Shown: one piece after another, positions 52,900 to 61,089 of the stretch
Numbering within the stretch: position 1 is the stretch's first letter
How the letters are laid out: each line of letters begins with the position of its first letter
Assembly: GCA_050916095.1 (NCBI GenBank)
Contig: CP050901.1
Span: forward strand, 2,294,001 to 2,358,000
Origin: JANPCX01 sp050916095
GTDB taxonomy: Bacteria; Pseudomonadota; Gammaproteobacteria; Burkholderiales; Burkholderiaceae_C
Length of the DNA stretch: 64,000 bases
Direction of reading: 5' to 3'
Translations under genes and position numbers: made by a program
Notes under the pieces: model-generated
The model's input: only the letters and a program-made list of their open reading frames with translations
Databases searched by the model: none
Told to the model about the DNA's origin: nothing

Positions 52900-54504
52900 T
52901 CAGGTGTTGACCGGTGCAGTCGCAGCGACGCTGGCAGTCTCGGGCGATACCCAGCGGTGCGGCAGCAACTCGTGCAGTCGGCTGTTGGGCCAGGTGGGCA
53001 GCTTGGTCAGCACGTCTTTGAGATAGACCCACGCATCATGCCCATTGAGTTTGGCCGACTCGATCAACGTCATCAGCACTGCCGCGCGCTCGCCAGCTTG
53101 CTGGCTGCCCACAAAGAGCCAGTTCTTGCGCCCCAGCGCCAGCGGCCGGATCGCGTTTTCCACCGCGTTGTTGTCAATCGGGATGCGTGCATCGGCGAGG
53201 TGTAGGGTCAATGCCGCCCAGCGCTTGAGCGTGTAGTCCATCGCCTTGGCCGTCACGTCAGCATTCATGAGTTGCTGACGCTGGGTGAGTAACCAAGCCT
53301 TGAACTCTTGGAGCAGTGTTGTACTGGTGTCTTGCCTGAGCTGATGTCGCTCCTGCAGGGTGAGTTGCGCCCCCTGGCGCTCCACGTCATACAGTTGCTG
53401 GATTCGATGGAGCGCCTCTTTGGCGATCTCGCTTTGGTTGAGCTTGTGGGCCTCGAAGAACTTTCTTCTGGCGTGGGCCCAGCATCCGGCCTCTTGTATT
53501 GGCTGTTGTTTGAACAAGGCTTTGTAGCCCGAGTAATCATCACAAACCAAGCTGCCTTGGAATCCCTCCAGCAGCGTGGCCGCATGCTGGCCTTGCCGAC
53601 TGTTGCAGAACTCGTAAACCACGGCGCGTTCAGTTGCCTCCAAGTCGCTGCTACGGATGACCCAAGCGTAGGCGGTGTCTGTCTTGCCTGAGCCGGGCGC
53701 CAGCAGCTTGATCGGCGTCTCGTCGGCATGCAGCACGGCTTGGCTCAGCAGGTGGGATTTGATCGCTTGCGCCAAGGGCTGCAGCTGAACACCGCACTGC
53801 CCCACCCAACTGGCCATGCTGGAGCGCGCGATGAAGGCACCGCTCCTGCGGTAAATCTCTTCTTGGCGGTACAAAGGCAGGTGGTCATCATGTTTTGCAA
53901 TGATGACCTGGGCCAGCAGCCCTGGCGCGGGAATGCCTTTGTCGATGATCTGGGCGGGCATGGGTGCCGCCAGCACGGTGTTGCAGCAAACGCATGCGTA
54001 CTTGCCACGAATGTGACGGTGAACAAAGAATTGGGCCGGGACGCAATCGAGTTGTTCGCTGATGTCTTGGCCAATGCGCTTCAAGGGATGCCCTGCACTG
54101 CACAAGGCGGGCTCGATCTCGTAGTGGTGCTCAATGCGCTCGAGTTGGCTGGGCAGAGCCTGACGTTTGGCTTGGCGTTTGATGCGGCTGGGCCCTGGGG
54201 TGCGGGCCTCATCTTCGGCGCGGTCTTCGGCTTTGGATTCTTCAACGAGAAGCTGTTCGGTTTTTGCATCGAACAACTGAGTTTGAGGATTGCCGCCTTG
54301 TGCGTCCAGGCTCTCGCTGCTTTTACCAAAGCGCCACTGCTTCAAGCGGGTCAGCTCGAAGTTCAGCGCGGCGTTCTTGGTGTGCTCAAACTTCAACTGG
54401 ATTTGCAGTCGCTCAATGAGTTCCCGTGCGTACTGTGCGGCTGCAGTGTCTCCGAGGGCTTGCAGCTGGGCTTTTATTGATGCGGGATCAACGTCTTTGA
54501 GCAT
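52900..54504 (-). CDS. tnpC: IS66 transposase TnpC, copy A
   Basis: A 534-residue DDE transposase. Order: N-terminal coiled coil (AAQYARELIERLQIQLKFEH), LKQWRFGKSSE, a zinc-finger-like domain with CSAGHPLKRIG and CVCCNTVLA, the DDE domain with LHADETPIKLL, CDDYSGYKALF and the Glu in DNNAVENAIRPL. Two starts are possible: 54564, or 54504, whose reading MLKDVDPASIKAQ matches family N-termini. The second is chosen because a perfect hairpin (54513-54540) lies between them just before it. Apparently intact. Confidence 0.93.
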   Translation of the reverse strand: MLKDVDPASIKAQLQALGDTAAAQYARELIERLQIQLKFEHTKNAALNFELTRLKQWRFGKSSESLDAQGGNPQTQLFDAKTEQLLVEESKAEDRAEDEARTPGPSRIKRQAKRQALPSQLERIEHHYEIEPALCSAGHPLKRIGQDISEQLDCVPAQFFVHRHIRGKYACVCCNTVLAAPMPAQIIDKGIPAPGLLAQVIIAKHDDHLPLYRQEEIYRRSGAFIARSSMASWVGQCGVQLQPLAQAIKSHLLSQAVLHADETPIKLLAPGSGKTDTAYAWVIRSSDLEATERAVVYEFCNSRQGQHAATLLEGFQGSLVCDDYSGYKALFKQQPIQEAGCWAHARRKFFEAHKLNQSEIAKEALHRIQQLYDVERQGAQLTLQERHQLRQDTSTTLLQEFKAWLLTQRQQLMNADVTAKAMDYTLKRWAALTLHLADARIPIDNNAVENAIRPLALGRKNWLFVGSQQAGERAAVLMTLIESAKLNGHDAWVYLKDVLTKLPTWPNSRLHELLPHRWVSPETASVAATAPVNT

Positions 54505-54512
54505 GTGCGCAT

Positions 54513-54540
54513 CTTGCCTCGCGCGCACGCGCGAGGCAAG
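54513..54540 (-). promoter_or_regulatory. Perfect hairpin before tnpC of IS66 copy A
   Basis: CTTGCCTCGCGCG and CGCGCGAGGCAAG are 13-base perfect arms with a two-base spacer. On the minus strand the right arm contains GAGGC, the only plausible ribosome site 12 bases before the tnpC start. The structure would hide that site and limit TnpC synthesis. Identical hairpins occur at 56873-56900 (copy B) and 59541-59568 (copy C). Confidence 0.65.
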
Positions 54541-54576
54541 ACGGGAGATACACGCATTGACCAACCATCACAGCGT

Positions 54577-54915
54577 TCACACCACGGTGACGGCCTGCAC
54601 CGCGCCCAGGTGCAACCACGGCGCACCGGCAACCAGCCAATCCCACTGCGCGGCGGTGATTTGAACATGAGCAGCTTCATCTTGCGGCCAGATGAATCGA
54701 GCCCGACTGCTCAAGCGGCGCGTGCACAGCCACAGGCCAGAGCCGTCCATCAGCAGCACCTTCAAGCGGCTGGCACTGCGGTTGGCAAACACATACGCGG
54801 TATGGGGCTGCGCACCGGCTTCAAAGCTGTGCACCACGCGGGCCAGCAAGGTGTCCATGCCCGCGCGCAGGTCTGCTGCGCCGCAGGCCAGATAGATGGC
54901 GTCGATGCGCATCAT
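54577..54915 (-). CDS. tnpB: IS66 accessory protein TnpB, copy A
   Basis: About 112 residues of the IS66 Orf2 family: MMRIDAIYLACGAADLRAGM..., VVHSFEAGAQPHTAYVFANR and LLMDGSGLWLCTRRLSSRA. IS66 TnpB is required for transposition, role uncertain. The start overlaps the tnpA stop (54912-54914). The frame extends further upstream to 55017 but those codons are within tnpA. Confidence 0.92.
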   Translation of the reverse strand: MMRIDAIYLACGAADLRAGMDTLLARVVHSFEAGAQPHTAYVFANRSASRLKVLLMDGSGLWLCTRRLSSRARFIWPQDEAAHVQITAAQWDWLVAGAPWLHLGAVQAVTVV

Positions 54916-55388
54916 GATGCGGCCATCGACTTGAGCCAGGCCGCCAATTCGTGCCCGTGATCCACAGGCCAGTGCAGCACCACACCAGCGCCTGGACCTG
55001 CGCCTGCCACCACGCACTCAATGCGCACGCTGGCGGGGTTGGGATTGGTTTGTGCCACGGCGCAGGAATGTGCCGCGTTGGCAGCCGCACTGCTGACCGC
55101 TTGCACCGGGCCCACCGGGTTACTTCGAACGGCCACAAACCCCTTGGGTTTGAGGGCAACATCAGCGGTTGCGCCGACTGCGGCATGGGCTGCCGAGACG
55201 GTCAAATGCGACTGGCCCTGGCCCAGCCTTTGCCGCCAGCGCCCCTCATAAGTGACCCACCCCATCAGCAGCTTTGCATCCATCCCGTGGGCCTGCGCCC
55301 ACGCAGCAATGCTTTTGCCGGACTGCCTCCACTGCTGAACCACGTCCAGTTGTCGCCTGATCTTGTCTTGCCATCCCACCGCTGCCAT
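54912..55388 (-). CDS. tnpA: IS66 TnpA, copy A (5' end altered)
   Basis: About 158 residues, MAAVGWQDKIRRQLDVVQQW... with a helix-turn-helix (GKSIAAWAQAHGMDAKLLMG). In copies B and C the protein starts eight residues earlier (MTTAKGRQ). Here one T is missing from TTT after the MAAVG Met codon, so the upstream frame is different: it runs without a stop through the IS left end into the tnpC of copy B, giving an uninterrupted 670-codon frame 54912-56924. Confidence 0.85.
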   Translation of the reverse strand: MAAVGWQDKIRRQLDVVQQWRQSGKSIAAWAQAHGMDAKLLMGWVTYEGRWRQRLGQGQSHLTVSAAHAAVGATADVALKPKGFVAVRSNPVGPVQAVSSAAANAAHSCAVAQTNPNPASVRIECVVAGAGPGAGVVLHWPVDHGHELAAWLKSMAAS

Positions 55389-55471
55389 TGCCGCCCCTTC
55401 GCTGTTGTCAAAACAGCAACCTTCGCAGCCTTCTATGCCTTTGCATAGGGTGGGGTTTGCCGGACGCTTAC

Positions 55472-55479
55472 CAAAGAGC
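55472..55479. repeat. Target site duplication of IS66 copy A, right
   Basis: CAAAGAGC, identical to 52854-52861. Confidence 0.95.
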
Positions 55480-56864
55480 CAGTTCTTGCGCCCCAGCGCC
55501 AGCGGCCGGATCGCGTTTTCCACCGCGTTGTTGTCAATCGGGATGCGTGCATCGGCGAGGTGTAGGGTCAATGCCGCCCAGCGCTTGAGCGTGTAGTCCA
55601 TCGCCTTGGCCGTCACGTCAGCATTCATGAGTTGCTGACGCTGGGTGAGTAACCAAGCCTTGAACTCTTGGAGCAGTGTTGTACTGGTGTCTTGCCTGAG
55701 CTGATGTCGCTCCTGCAGGGTGAGTTGCGCCCCCTGGCGCTCCACGTCATACAGTTGCTGGATTCGATGGAGCGCCTCTTTGGCGATCTCGCTTTGGTTG
55801 AGCTTGTGGGCCTCGAAGAACTTTCTTCTGGCGTGGGCCCAGCATCCGGCCTCTTGTATTGGCTGTTGTTTGAACAAGGCTTTGTAGCCCGAGTAATCAT
55901 CACAAACCAAGCTGCCTTGGAATCCCTCCAGCAGCGTGGCCGCATGCTGGCCTTGCCGACTGTTGCAGAACTCGTAAACCACGGCGCGTTCAGTTGCCTC
56001 CAAGTCGCTGCTACGGATGACCCAAGCGTAGGCGGTGTCTGTCTTGCCTGAGCCGGGCGCCAGCAGCTTGATCGGCGTCTCGTCGGCATGCAGCACGGCT
56101 TGGCTCAGCAGGTGGGATTTGATCGCTTGCGCCAAGGGCTGCAGCTGAACACCGCACTGCCCCACCCAACTGGCCATGCTGGAGCGCGCGATGAAGGCAC
56201 CGCTCCTGCGGTAAATCTCTTCTTGGCGGTACAAAGGCAGGTGGTCATCATGTTTTGCAATGATGACCTGGGCCAGCAGCCCTGGCGCGGGAATGCCTTT
56301 GTCGATGATCTGGGCGGGCATGGGTGCCGCCAGCACGGTGTTGCAGCAAACGCATGCGTACTTGCCACGAATGTGACGGTGAACAAAGAATTGGGCCGGG
56401 ACGCAATCGAGTTGTTCGCTGATGTCTTGGCCAATGCGCTTCAAGGGATGCCCTGCACTGCACAAGGCGGGCTCGATCTCGTAGTGGTGCTCAATGCGCT
56501 CGAGTTGGCTGGGCAGAGCCTGACGTTTGGCTTGGCGTTTGATGCGGCTGGGCCCTGGGGTGCGGGCCTCATCTTCGGCGCGGTCTTCGGCTTTGGATTC
56601 TTCAACGAGAAGCTGTTCGGTTTTTGCATCGAACAACTGAGTTTGAGGATTGCCGCCTTGTGCGTCCAGGCTCTCGCTGCTTTTACCAAAGCGCCACTGC
56701 TTCAAGCGGGTCAGCTCGAAGTTCAGCGCGGCGTTCTTGGTGTGCTCAAACTTCAACTGGATTTGCAGTCGCTCAATGAGTTCCCGTGCGTACTGTGCGG
56801 CTGCAGTGTCTCCGAGGGCTTGCAGCTGGGCTTTTATTGATGCGGGATCAACGTCTTTGAGCAT
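55480..56864 (-). pseudogene. tnpC: IS66 TnpC, N-terminal part, copy B, fused in frame to copy A
   Basis: The first ~460 residues of tnpC in copy B, from MLKDVDPAS to GRKNWLFG, including the zinc-finger region and most of the DDE domain with HADETPIKLL and CDDYSGYKALF, and DNNAVENAIRPLALG. Instead of ending at the insertion it reads through the left end of copy A (KRPANPTLCKGIEGCEGCCF) into TnpA of copy A. The chimera may be produced, but the C-terminal domain is lost. Confidence 0.85.
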
Positions 56865-56936
56865 GTGCGCATCTTGCCTCGCGCGCACGCGCGAGGCAAG
56901 ACGGGAGATACACGCATTGACCAACCATCACAGCGT

Positions 56937-57275
56937 TCACACCACGGTGACGGCCTGCACCGCGCCCAGGTGCAACCACGGCGCACCGGCAACCAGCCAA
57001 TCCCACTGCGCGGCGGTGATTTGAACATGAGCAGCTTCATCTTGCGGCCAGATGAATCGAGCCCGACTGCTCAAGCGGCGCGTGCACAGCCACAGGCCAG
57101 AGCCGTCCATCAGCAGCACCTTCAAGCGGCTGGCACTGCGGTTGGCAAACACATACGCGGTATGGGGCTGCGCACCGGCTTCAAAGCTGTGCACCACGCG
57201 GGCCAGCAAGGTGTCCATGCCCGCGCGCAGGTCTGCTGCGCCGCAGGCCAGATAGATGGCGTCGATGCGCATCAT
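56937..57275 (-). CDS. tnpB: IS66 accessory protein TnpB, copy B
   Basis: Identical in visible sequence to copy A TnpB and intact. It could act in trans for other copies even though its own tnpC is split. Confidence 0.92.
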   Translation of the reverse strand: MMRIDAIYLACGAADLRAGMDTLLARVVHSFEAGAQPHTAYVFANRSASRLKVLLMDGSGLWLCTRRLSSRARFIWPQDEAAHVQITAAQWDWLVAGAPWLHLGAVQAVTVV

Positions 57276-57772
57276 GATGCGGCCATCGACTTGAGCCAGG
57301 CCGCCAATTCGTGCCCGTGATCCACAGGCCAGTGCAGCACCACACCAGCGCCTGGACCTGCGCCTGCCACCACGCACTCAATGCGCACGCTGGCGGGGTT
57401 GGGATTGGTTTGTGCCACGGCGCAGGAATGTGCCGCGTTGGCAGCCGCACTGCTGACCGCTTGCACCGGGCCCACCGGGTTACTTCGAACGGCCACAAAC
57501 CCCTTGGGTTTGAGGGCAACATCAGCGGTTGCGCCGACTGCGGCATGGGCTGCCGAGACGGTCAAATGCGACTGGCCCTGGCCCAGCCTTTGCCGCCAGC
57601 GCCCCTCATAAGTGACCCACCCCATCAGCAGCTTTGCATCCATCCCGTGGGCCTGCGCCCACGCAGCAATGCTTTTGCCGGACTGCCTCCACTGCTGAAC
57701 CACGTCCAGTTGTCGCCTGATCTTGTCTTGCCATCCCACCGCTGCCATTTGCCGCCCCTTCGCTGTTGTCAA
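57272..57772 (-). CDS. tnpA: IS66 TnpA, copy B
   Basis: A 166-residue protein starting MTTAKGRQMAAVGWQDKIRR, with the full N-terminus that copy A lacks. It has a basic helix-turn-helix N-terminal half and an Ala/Val-rich tail. The stop overlaps tnpB (ATGA). Confidence 0.92.
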   Translation of the reverse strand: MTTAKGRQMAAVGWQDKIRRQLDVVQQWRQSGKSIAAWAQAHGMDAKLLMGWVTYEGRWRQRLGQGQSHLTVSAAHAAVGATADVALKPKGFVAVRSNPVGPVQAVSSAAANAAHSCAVAQTNPNPASVRIECVVAGAGPGAGVVLHWPVDHGHELAAWLKSMAAS

Positions 57773-57832
57773 AACAGCAACCTTCGCAGCCTTCTATGCC
57801 TTTGCATAGGGTGGGGTTTGCCGGACGCTTAC

Positions 57833-57889
57833 GTTGTTCGCTGATGTCTTGGCCAATGCGCTTCAAGGGATGCCCTGCACTGCACAAGG
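57833..57889 (-). pseudogene. 57-bp internal remnant of a further IS66 tnpC (copy D)
   Basis: The 57 bases between the left end of copy B and the right end of copy C encode, on the minus strand, CSAGHPLKRIGQDISEQ-like codons, and match tnpC of copy C at 59080-59136. Both copies B and C therefore abut the same destroyed fourth copy. Confidence 0.95.
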
Positions 57890-57927
57890 GTATGCGTTCG
57901 GTGAACCCACCTTGACCGAATCAACGA

Positions 57928-59532
57928 TCAGGTGTTGACCGGTGCAGTCGCAGCGACGCTGGCAGTCTCGGGCGATACCCAGCGGTGCGGCAGCAACTCG
58001 TGCAGTCGGCTGTTGGGCCAGGTGGGCAGCTTGGTCAGCACGTCTTTGAGATAGACCCACGCATCATGCCCATTGAGTTTGGCCGACTCGATCAACGTCA
58101 TCAGCACTGCCGCGCGCTCGCCAGCTTGCTGGCTGCCCACAAAGAGCCAGTTCTTGCGCCCCAGCGCCAGCGGCCGGATCGCGTTTTCCACCGCGTTGTT
58201 GTCAATCGGGATGCGTGCATCGGCGAGGTGTAGGGTCAATGCCGCCCAGCGCTTGAGCGTGTAGTCCATCGCCTTGGCCGTCACGTCAGCATTCATGAGT
58301 TGCTGACGCTGGGTGAGTAACCAAGCCTTGAACTCTTGGAGCAGTGTTGTACTGGTGTCTTGCCTGAGCTGATGTCGCTCCTGCAGGGTGAGTTGCGCCC
58401 CCTGGCGCTCCACGTCATACAGTTGCTGGATTCGATGGAGCGCCTCTTTGGCGATCTCGCTTTGGTTGAGCTTGTGGGCCTCGAAGAACTTTCTTCTGGC
58501 GTGGGCCCAGCATCCGGCCTCTTGTATTGGCTGTTGTTTGAACAAGGCTTTGTAGCCCGAGTAATCATCACAAACCAAGCTGCCTTGGAATCCCTCCAGC
58601 AGCGTGGCCGCATGCTGGCCTTGCCGACTGTTGCAGAACTCGTAAACCACGGCGCGTTCAGTTGCCTCCCAGTCGCTGCTACGGATGACCCAAGCGTAGG
58701 CGGTGTCTGTCTTGCCTGAGCCGGGCGCCAGCAGCTTGATCGGCGTCTCGTCGGCATGCAGCACGGCTTGGCTCAGCAGGTGGGATTTGATCGCTTGCGC
58801 CAAGGGCTGCAGCTGAACACCGCACTGCCCCACCCAACTGGCCATGCTGGAGCGCGCGATGAAGGCACCGCTCCTGCGGTAAATCTCTTCTTGGCGGTAC
58901 AAAGGCAGGTGGTCATCATGTTTTGCAATGATGACCTGGGCCAGCAGCCCTGGCGCGGGAATGCCTTTGTCGATGATCTGGGCGGGCATGGGTGCCGCCA
59001 GCACGGTGTTGCAGCAAACGCATGCGTACTTGCCACGAATGTGACGGTGAACAAAGAATTGGGCCGGGACGCAATCGAGTTGTTCGCTGATGTCTTGGCC
59101 AATGCGCTTCAAGGGATGCCCTGCACTGCACAAGGCGGGCTCGATCTCGTAGTGGTGCTCAATGCGCTCGAGTTGGCTGGGCAGAGCCTGACGTTTGGCT
59201 TGGCGTTTGATGCGGCTGGGCCCTGGGGTGCGGGCCTCATCTTCGGCGCGGTCTTCGGCTTTGGATTCTTCAACGAGAAGCTGTTCGGTTTTTGCATCGA
59301 ACAACTGAGTTTGAGGATTGCCGCCTTGTGCGTCCAGGCTCTCGCTGCTTTTACCAAAGCGCCACTGCTTCAAGCGGGTCAGCTCGAAGTTCAGCGCGGC
59401 GTTCTTGGTGTGCTCAAACTTCAACTGGATTTGCAGTCGCTCAATGAGTTCCCGTGCGTACTGTGCGGCTGCAGTGTCTCCGAGGGCTTGCAGCTGGGCT
59501 TTTATTGATGCGGGATCAACGTCTTTGAGCAT
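57928..59532 (-). CDS. tnpC: IS66 transposase TnpC, copy C
   Basis: A 534-residue intact DDE transposase identical in visible sequence to copy A except SSDWEATER. A perfect hairpin (59541-59568) precedes the start; the alternative start is 59592. Confidence 0.93.
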   Translation of the reverse strand: MLKDVDPASIKAQLQALGDTAAAQYARELIERLQIQLKFEHTKNAALNFELTRLKQWRFGKSSESLDAQGGNPQTQLFDAKTEQLLVEESKAEDRAEDEARTPGPSRIKRQAKRQALPSQLERIEHHYEIEPALCSAGHPLKRIGQDISEQLDCVPAQFFVHRHIRGKYACVCCNTVLAAPMPAQIIDKGIPAPGLLAQVIIAKHDDHLPLYRQEEIYRRSGAFIARSSMASWVGQCGVQLQPLAQAIKSHLLSQAVLHADETPIKLLAPGSGKTDTAYAWVIRSSDWEATERAVVYEFCNSRQGQHAATLLEGFQGSLVCDDYSGYKALFKQQPIQEAGCWAHARRKFFEAHKLNQSEIAKEALHRIQQLYDVERQGAQLTLQERHQLRQDTSTTLLQEFKAWLLTQRQQLMNADVTAKAMDYTLKRWAALTLHLADARIPIDNNAVENAIRPLALGRKNWLFVGSQQAGERAAVLMTLIESAKLNGHDAWVYLKDVLTKLPTWPNSRLHELLPHRWVSPETASVAATAPVNT

Positions 59533-59604
59533 GTGCGCATCTTGCCTCGCGCGCACGCGCGAGGCAAGACGGGAGATACACGCATTGACCAACCATCACA
59601 GCGT

Positions 59605-59943
59605 TCACACCACGGTGACGGCCTGCACCGCGCCCAGGTGCAACCACGGCGCACCGGCAACCAGCCAATCCCACTGCGCGGCGGTGATTTGAACATGAGC
59701 AGCTTCATCTTGCGGCCAGATGAATCGAGCCCGACTGCTCAAGCGGCGCGTGCACAGCCACAGGCCAGAGCCGTCCATCAGCAGCACCTTCAAGCGGCTG
59801 GCACTGCGGTTGGCAAACACATACGCGGTATGGGGCTGCGCACCGGCTTCAAAGCTGTGCACCACGCGGGCCAGCAAGGTGTCCATGCCCGCGCGCAGGT
59901 CTGCTGCGCCGCAGGCCAGATAGATGGCGTCGATGCGCATCAT
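59605..59943 (-). CDS. tnpB: IS66 accessory protein TnpB, copy C
   Basis: Intact, about 112 residues, as in copies A and B, with start overlapping the tnpA stop. Confidence 0.92.
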   Translation of the reverse strand: MMRIDAIYLACGAADLRAGMDTLLARVVHSFEAGAQPHTAYVFANRSASRLKVLLMDGSGLWLCTRRLSSRARFIWPQDEAAHVQITAAQWDWLVAGAPWLHLGAVQAVTVV

Positions 59944-60440
59944 GATGCGGCCATCGACTTGAGCCAGGCCGCCAATTCGTGCCCGTGATCCACAGGCCAG
60001 TGCAGCACCACACCAGCGCCTGGACCTGCGCCTGCCACCACGCACTCAATGCGCACGCTGGCGGGGTTGGGATTGGTTTGTGCCACGGCGCAGGAATGTG
60101 CCGCGTTGGCAGCCGCACTGCTGACCGCTTGCACCGGGCCCACCGGGTTACTTCGAACGGCCACAAACCCCTTGGGTTTGAGGGCAACATCAGCGGTTGC
60201 GCCGACTGCGGCATGGGCTGCCGAGACGGTCAAATGCGACTGGCCCTGGCCCAGCCTTTGCCGCCAGCGCCCCTCATAAGTGACCCACCCCATCAGCAGC
60301 TTTGCATCCATCCCGTGGGCCTGCGCCCACGCAGCAATGCTTTTGCCGGACTGCCTCCACTGCTGAACCACGTCCAGTTGTCGCCTGATCTTGTCTTGCC
60401 ATCCCACCGCTGCCATTTGCCGCCCCTTCGCTGTTGTCAA
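59940..60440 (-). CDS. tnpA: IS66 TnpA, copy C
   Basis: Intact 166-residue TnpA, MTTAKGRQMAAVGW at the N-terminus. The first gene of the element; the 60 bases before it include the left end with CCTATGCAAAGGCATAG, a short dyad that may belong to the promoter. Confidence 0.92.
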   Translation of the reverse strand: MTTAKGRQMAAVGWQDKIRRQLDVVQQWRQSGKSIAAWAQAHGMDAKLLMGWVTYEGRWRQRLGQGQSHLTVSAAHAAVGATADVALKPKGFVAVRSNPVGPVQAVSSAAANAAHSCAVAQTNPNPASVRIECVVAGAGPGAGVVLHWPVDHGHELAAWLKSMAAS

Positions 60441-60500
60441 AACAGCAACCTTCGCAGCCTTCTATGCCTTTGCATAGGGTGGGGTTTGCCGGACGCTTAC

Positions 60501-60670
60501 CGCTCACACGAGAACTGCTTCTGTACTTCCTTGGCCATCTCAAAGAGGCCGGACGTATCAAGAAGATGCAGGCCCGATACGCATTGTTGCTTGATGACGA
60601 TACGGCTTTGCCTCCATCCCGTCCAGCGGTGGGAGCCAAGCGCATAGCGCGACGCCGGCGTCCAGGATGA
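60501..60670 (+). pseudogene. 3' fragment of an unidentified gene cut by IS66
   Basis: Directly after the IS66 end a plus-strand frame reads LTRELLLYFLGHLKEAGRIK to a very basic C-terminus AKRIARRRRPG and stops at 60670, 27 bases from the dndE stop. About 55 codons remain, with no start outside the IS. The convergent position beside dndE is where genes of dnd-associated restriction modules may lie, but the fragment is too short to identify. Confidence 0.45.
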
Positions 60671-60696
60671 CTCTCTGCCGAGAGGCTGGCAGTGGC

Positions 60697-61089
60697 TCAG
60701 GCCGAGTCGCCACCATCAGTTGCCAGGAGCGACTTGGCCATCTCCTGGAGTAGATCTTCCTCGCGTCGGCTCACAAGATATGACAGTCCGCGGTGCACGT
60801 GAAGCACAAATGTCTGCCGGATCGACTCTTCGTTGACGCGCTTCCCTTCCGAGAGCAGCCGAACGGCCAACAGGTTGTAGTAAAGAGCGTCCTGCCCACC
60901 CGTAAGCGTGCGCCAGTCGATCTCGATGCCTCCTCCGAAGCTGAAGTTCTCGTTCGGCGGAACGGACGGATTCGCCAGTGAGATGCACAAGGCATGACGA
61001 CAGATTGCGTTGTTGTGCTCAATCCCCGTTCGGCGCTTGAGGGTGGTCAGCTGGTTGCGGGCCGCCGCGTTCAGTTTGATGCGTTCCAT
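60697..61089 (-). CDS. dndE: DNA sulfur modification protein DndE
   Basis: A 130-residue protein of the DndE family, which binds nicked DNA in the phosphorothioation complex. MERIKLNAAARNQLTTLKRR then TGIEHNNAICRHALCISLAN is the RHH-like N-terminal half, with the RTGI and R-H-A-x-x-x-S-L pattern; WRTLTGGQDALYYNLLAVRL and HVHRGLSYLVS the C-terminal half. Slightly longer than the ~120-residue average. Its start overlaps the dndD stop (ATGA). Last gene of the dnd operon. Confidence 0.88.
   Translation of the reverse strand: MERIKLNAAARNQLTTLKRRTGIEHNNAICRHALCISLANPSVPPNENFSFGGGIEIDWRTLTGGQDALYYNLLAVRLLSEGKRVNEESIRQTFVLHVHRGLSYLVSRREEDLLQEMAKSLLATDGGDSA

Larger units (their letters stand above)
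52862..55471 (-). mobile_element. IS66-family element, copy A (complete, inserted inside copy B)
   Basis: 2610 bases with terminal repeats GTATGCGTTCGG (52862) and CCGGACGCTTAC (to 55471), flanked by perfect 8-bp duplications. One base shorter than copies B and C because of a missing T at 55389 (CCATTGCC against CCATTTGCC), in the 5' region of tnpA. Gene order tnpA-tnpB-tnpC on the minus strand is the standard three-gene IS66 layout. Confidence 0.97.
52604..57832 (-). mobile_element. IS66-family element, copy B (interrupted by copy A)
   Basis: Right end GTATGCGTTCGG at 52604 and left end CCGGACGCTTAC finishing at 57832. The two parts, 52604-52861 and 55480-57832, add up to exactly 2611 bases, the length of the intact copy C. 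Copy A is inserted in its tnpC gene. Its outer flanks, CTTCAACC on the left and GTTGTTCG on the right, do not match, so it is not bounded by a target duplication. Confidence 0.95.
57890..60500 (-). mobile_element. IS66-family element, copy C (complete)
   Basis: 2611 bases with ends GTATGCGTTCGGTGAACCC (57890) and CCGGACGCTTAC (to 60500). All three genes are intact, with one coding difference from copies A and B (Trp for Leu in SDWEATER of TnpC). The flanking octamers GCACAAGG and CGCTCACA do not match, so at least one junction arose by recombination or deletion. Confidence 0.97.

Noticed and set aside
53728..54480. 250-codon plus-strand frames inside each IS66 tnpC (also 56088-56840 and 58756-59508)
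   Set aside because: They run antisense to the recognised transposase and have no family features; they are by-products of its codon use.
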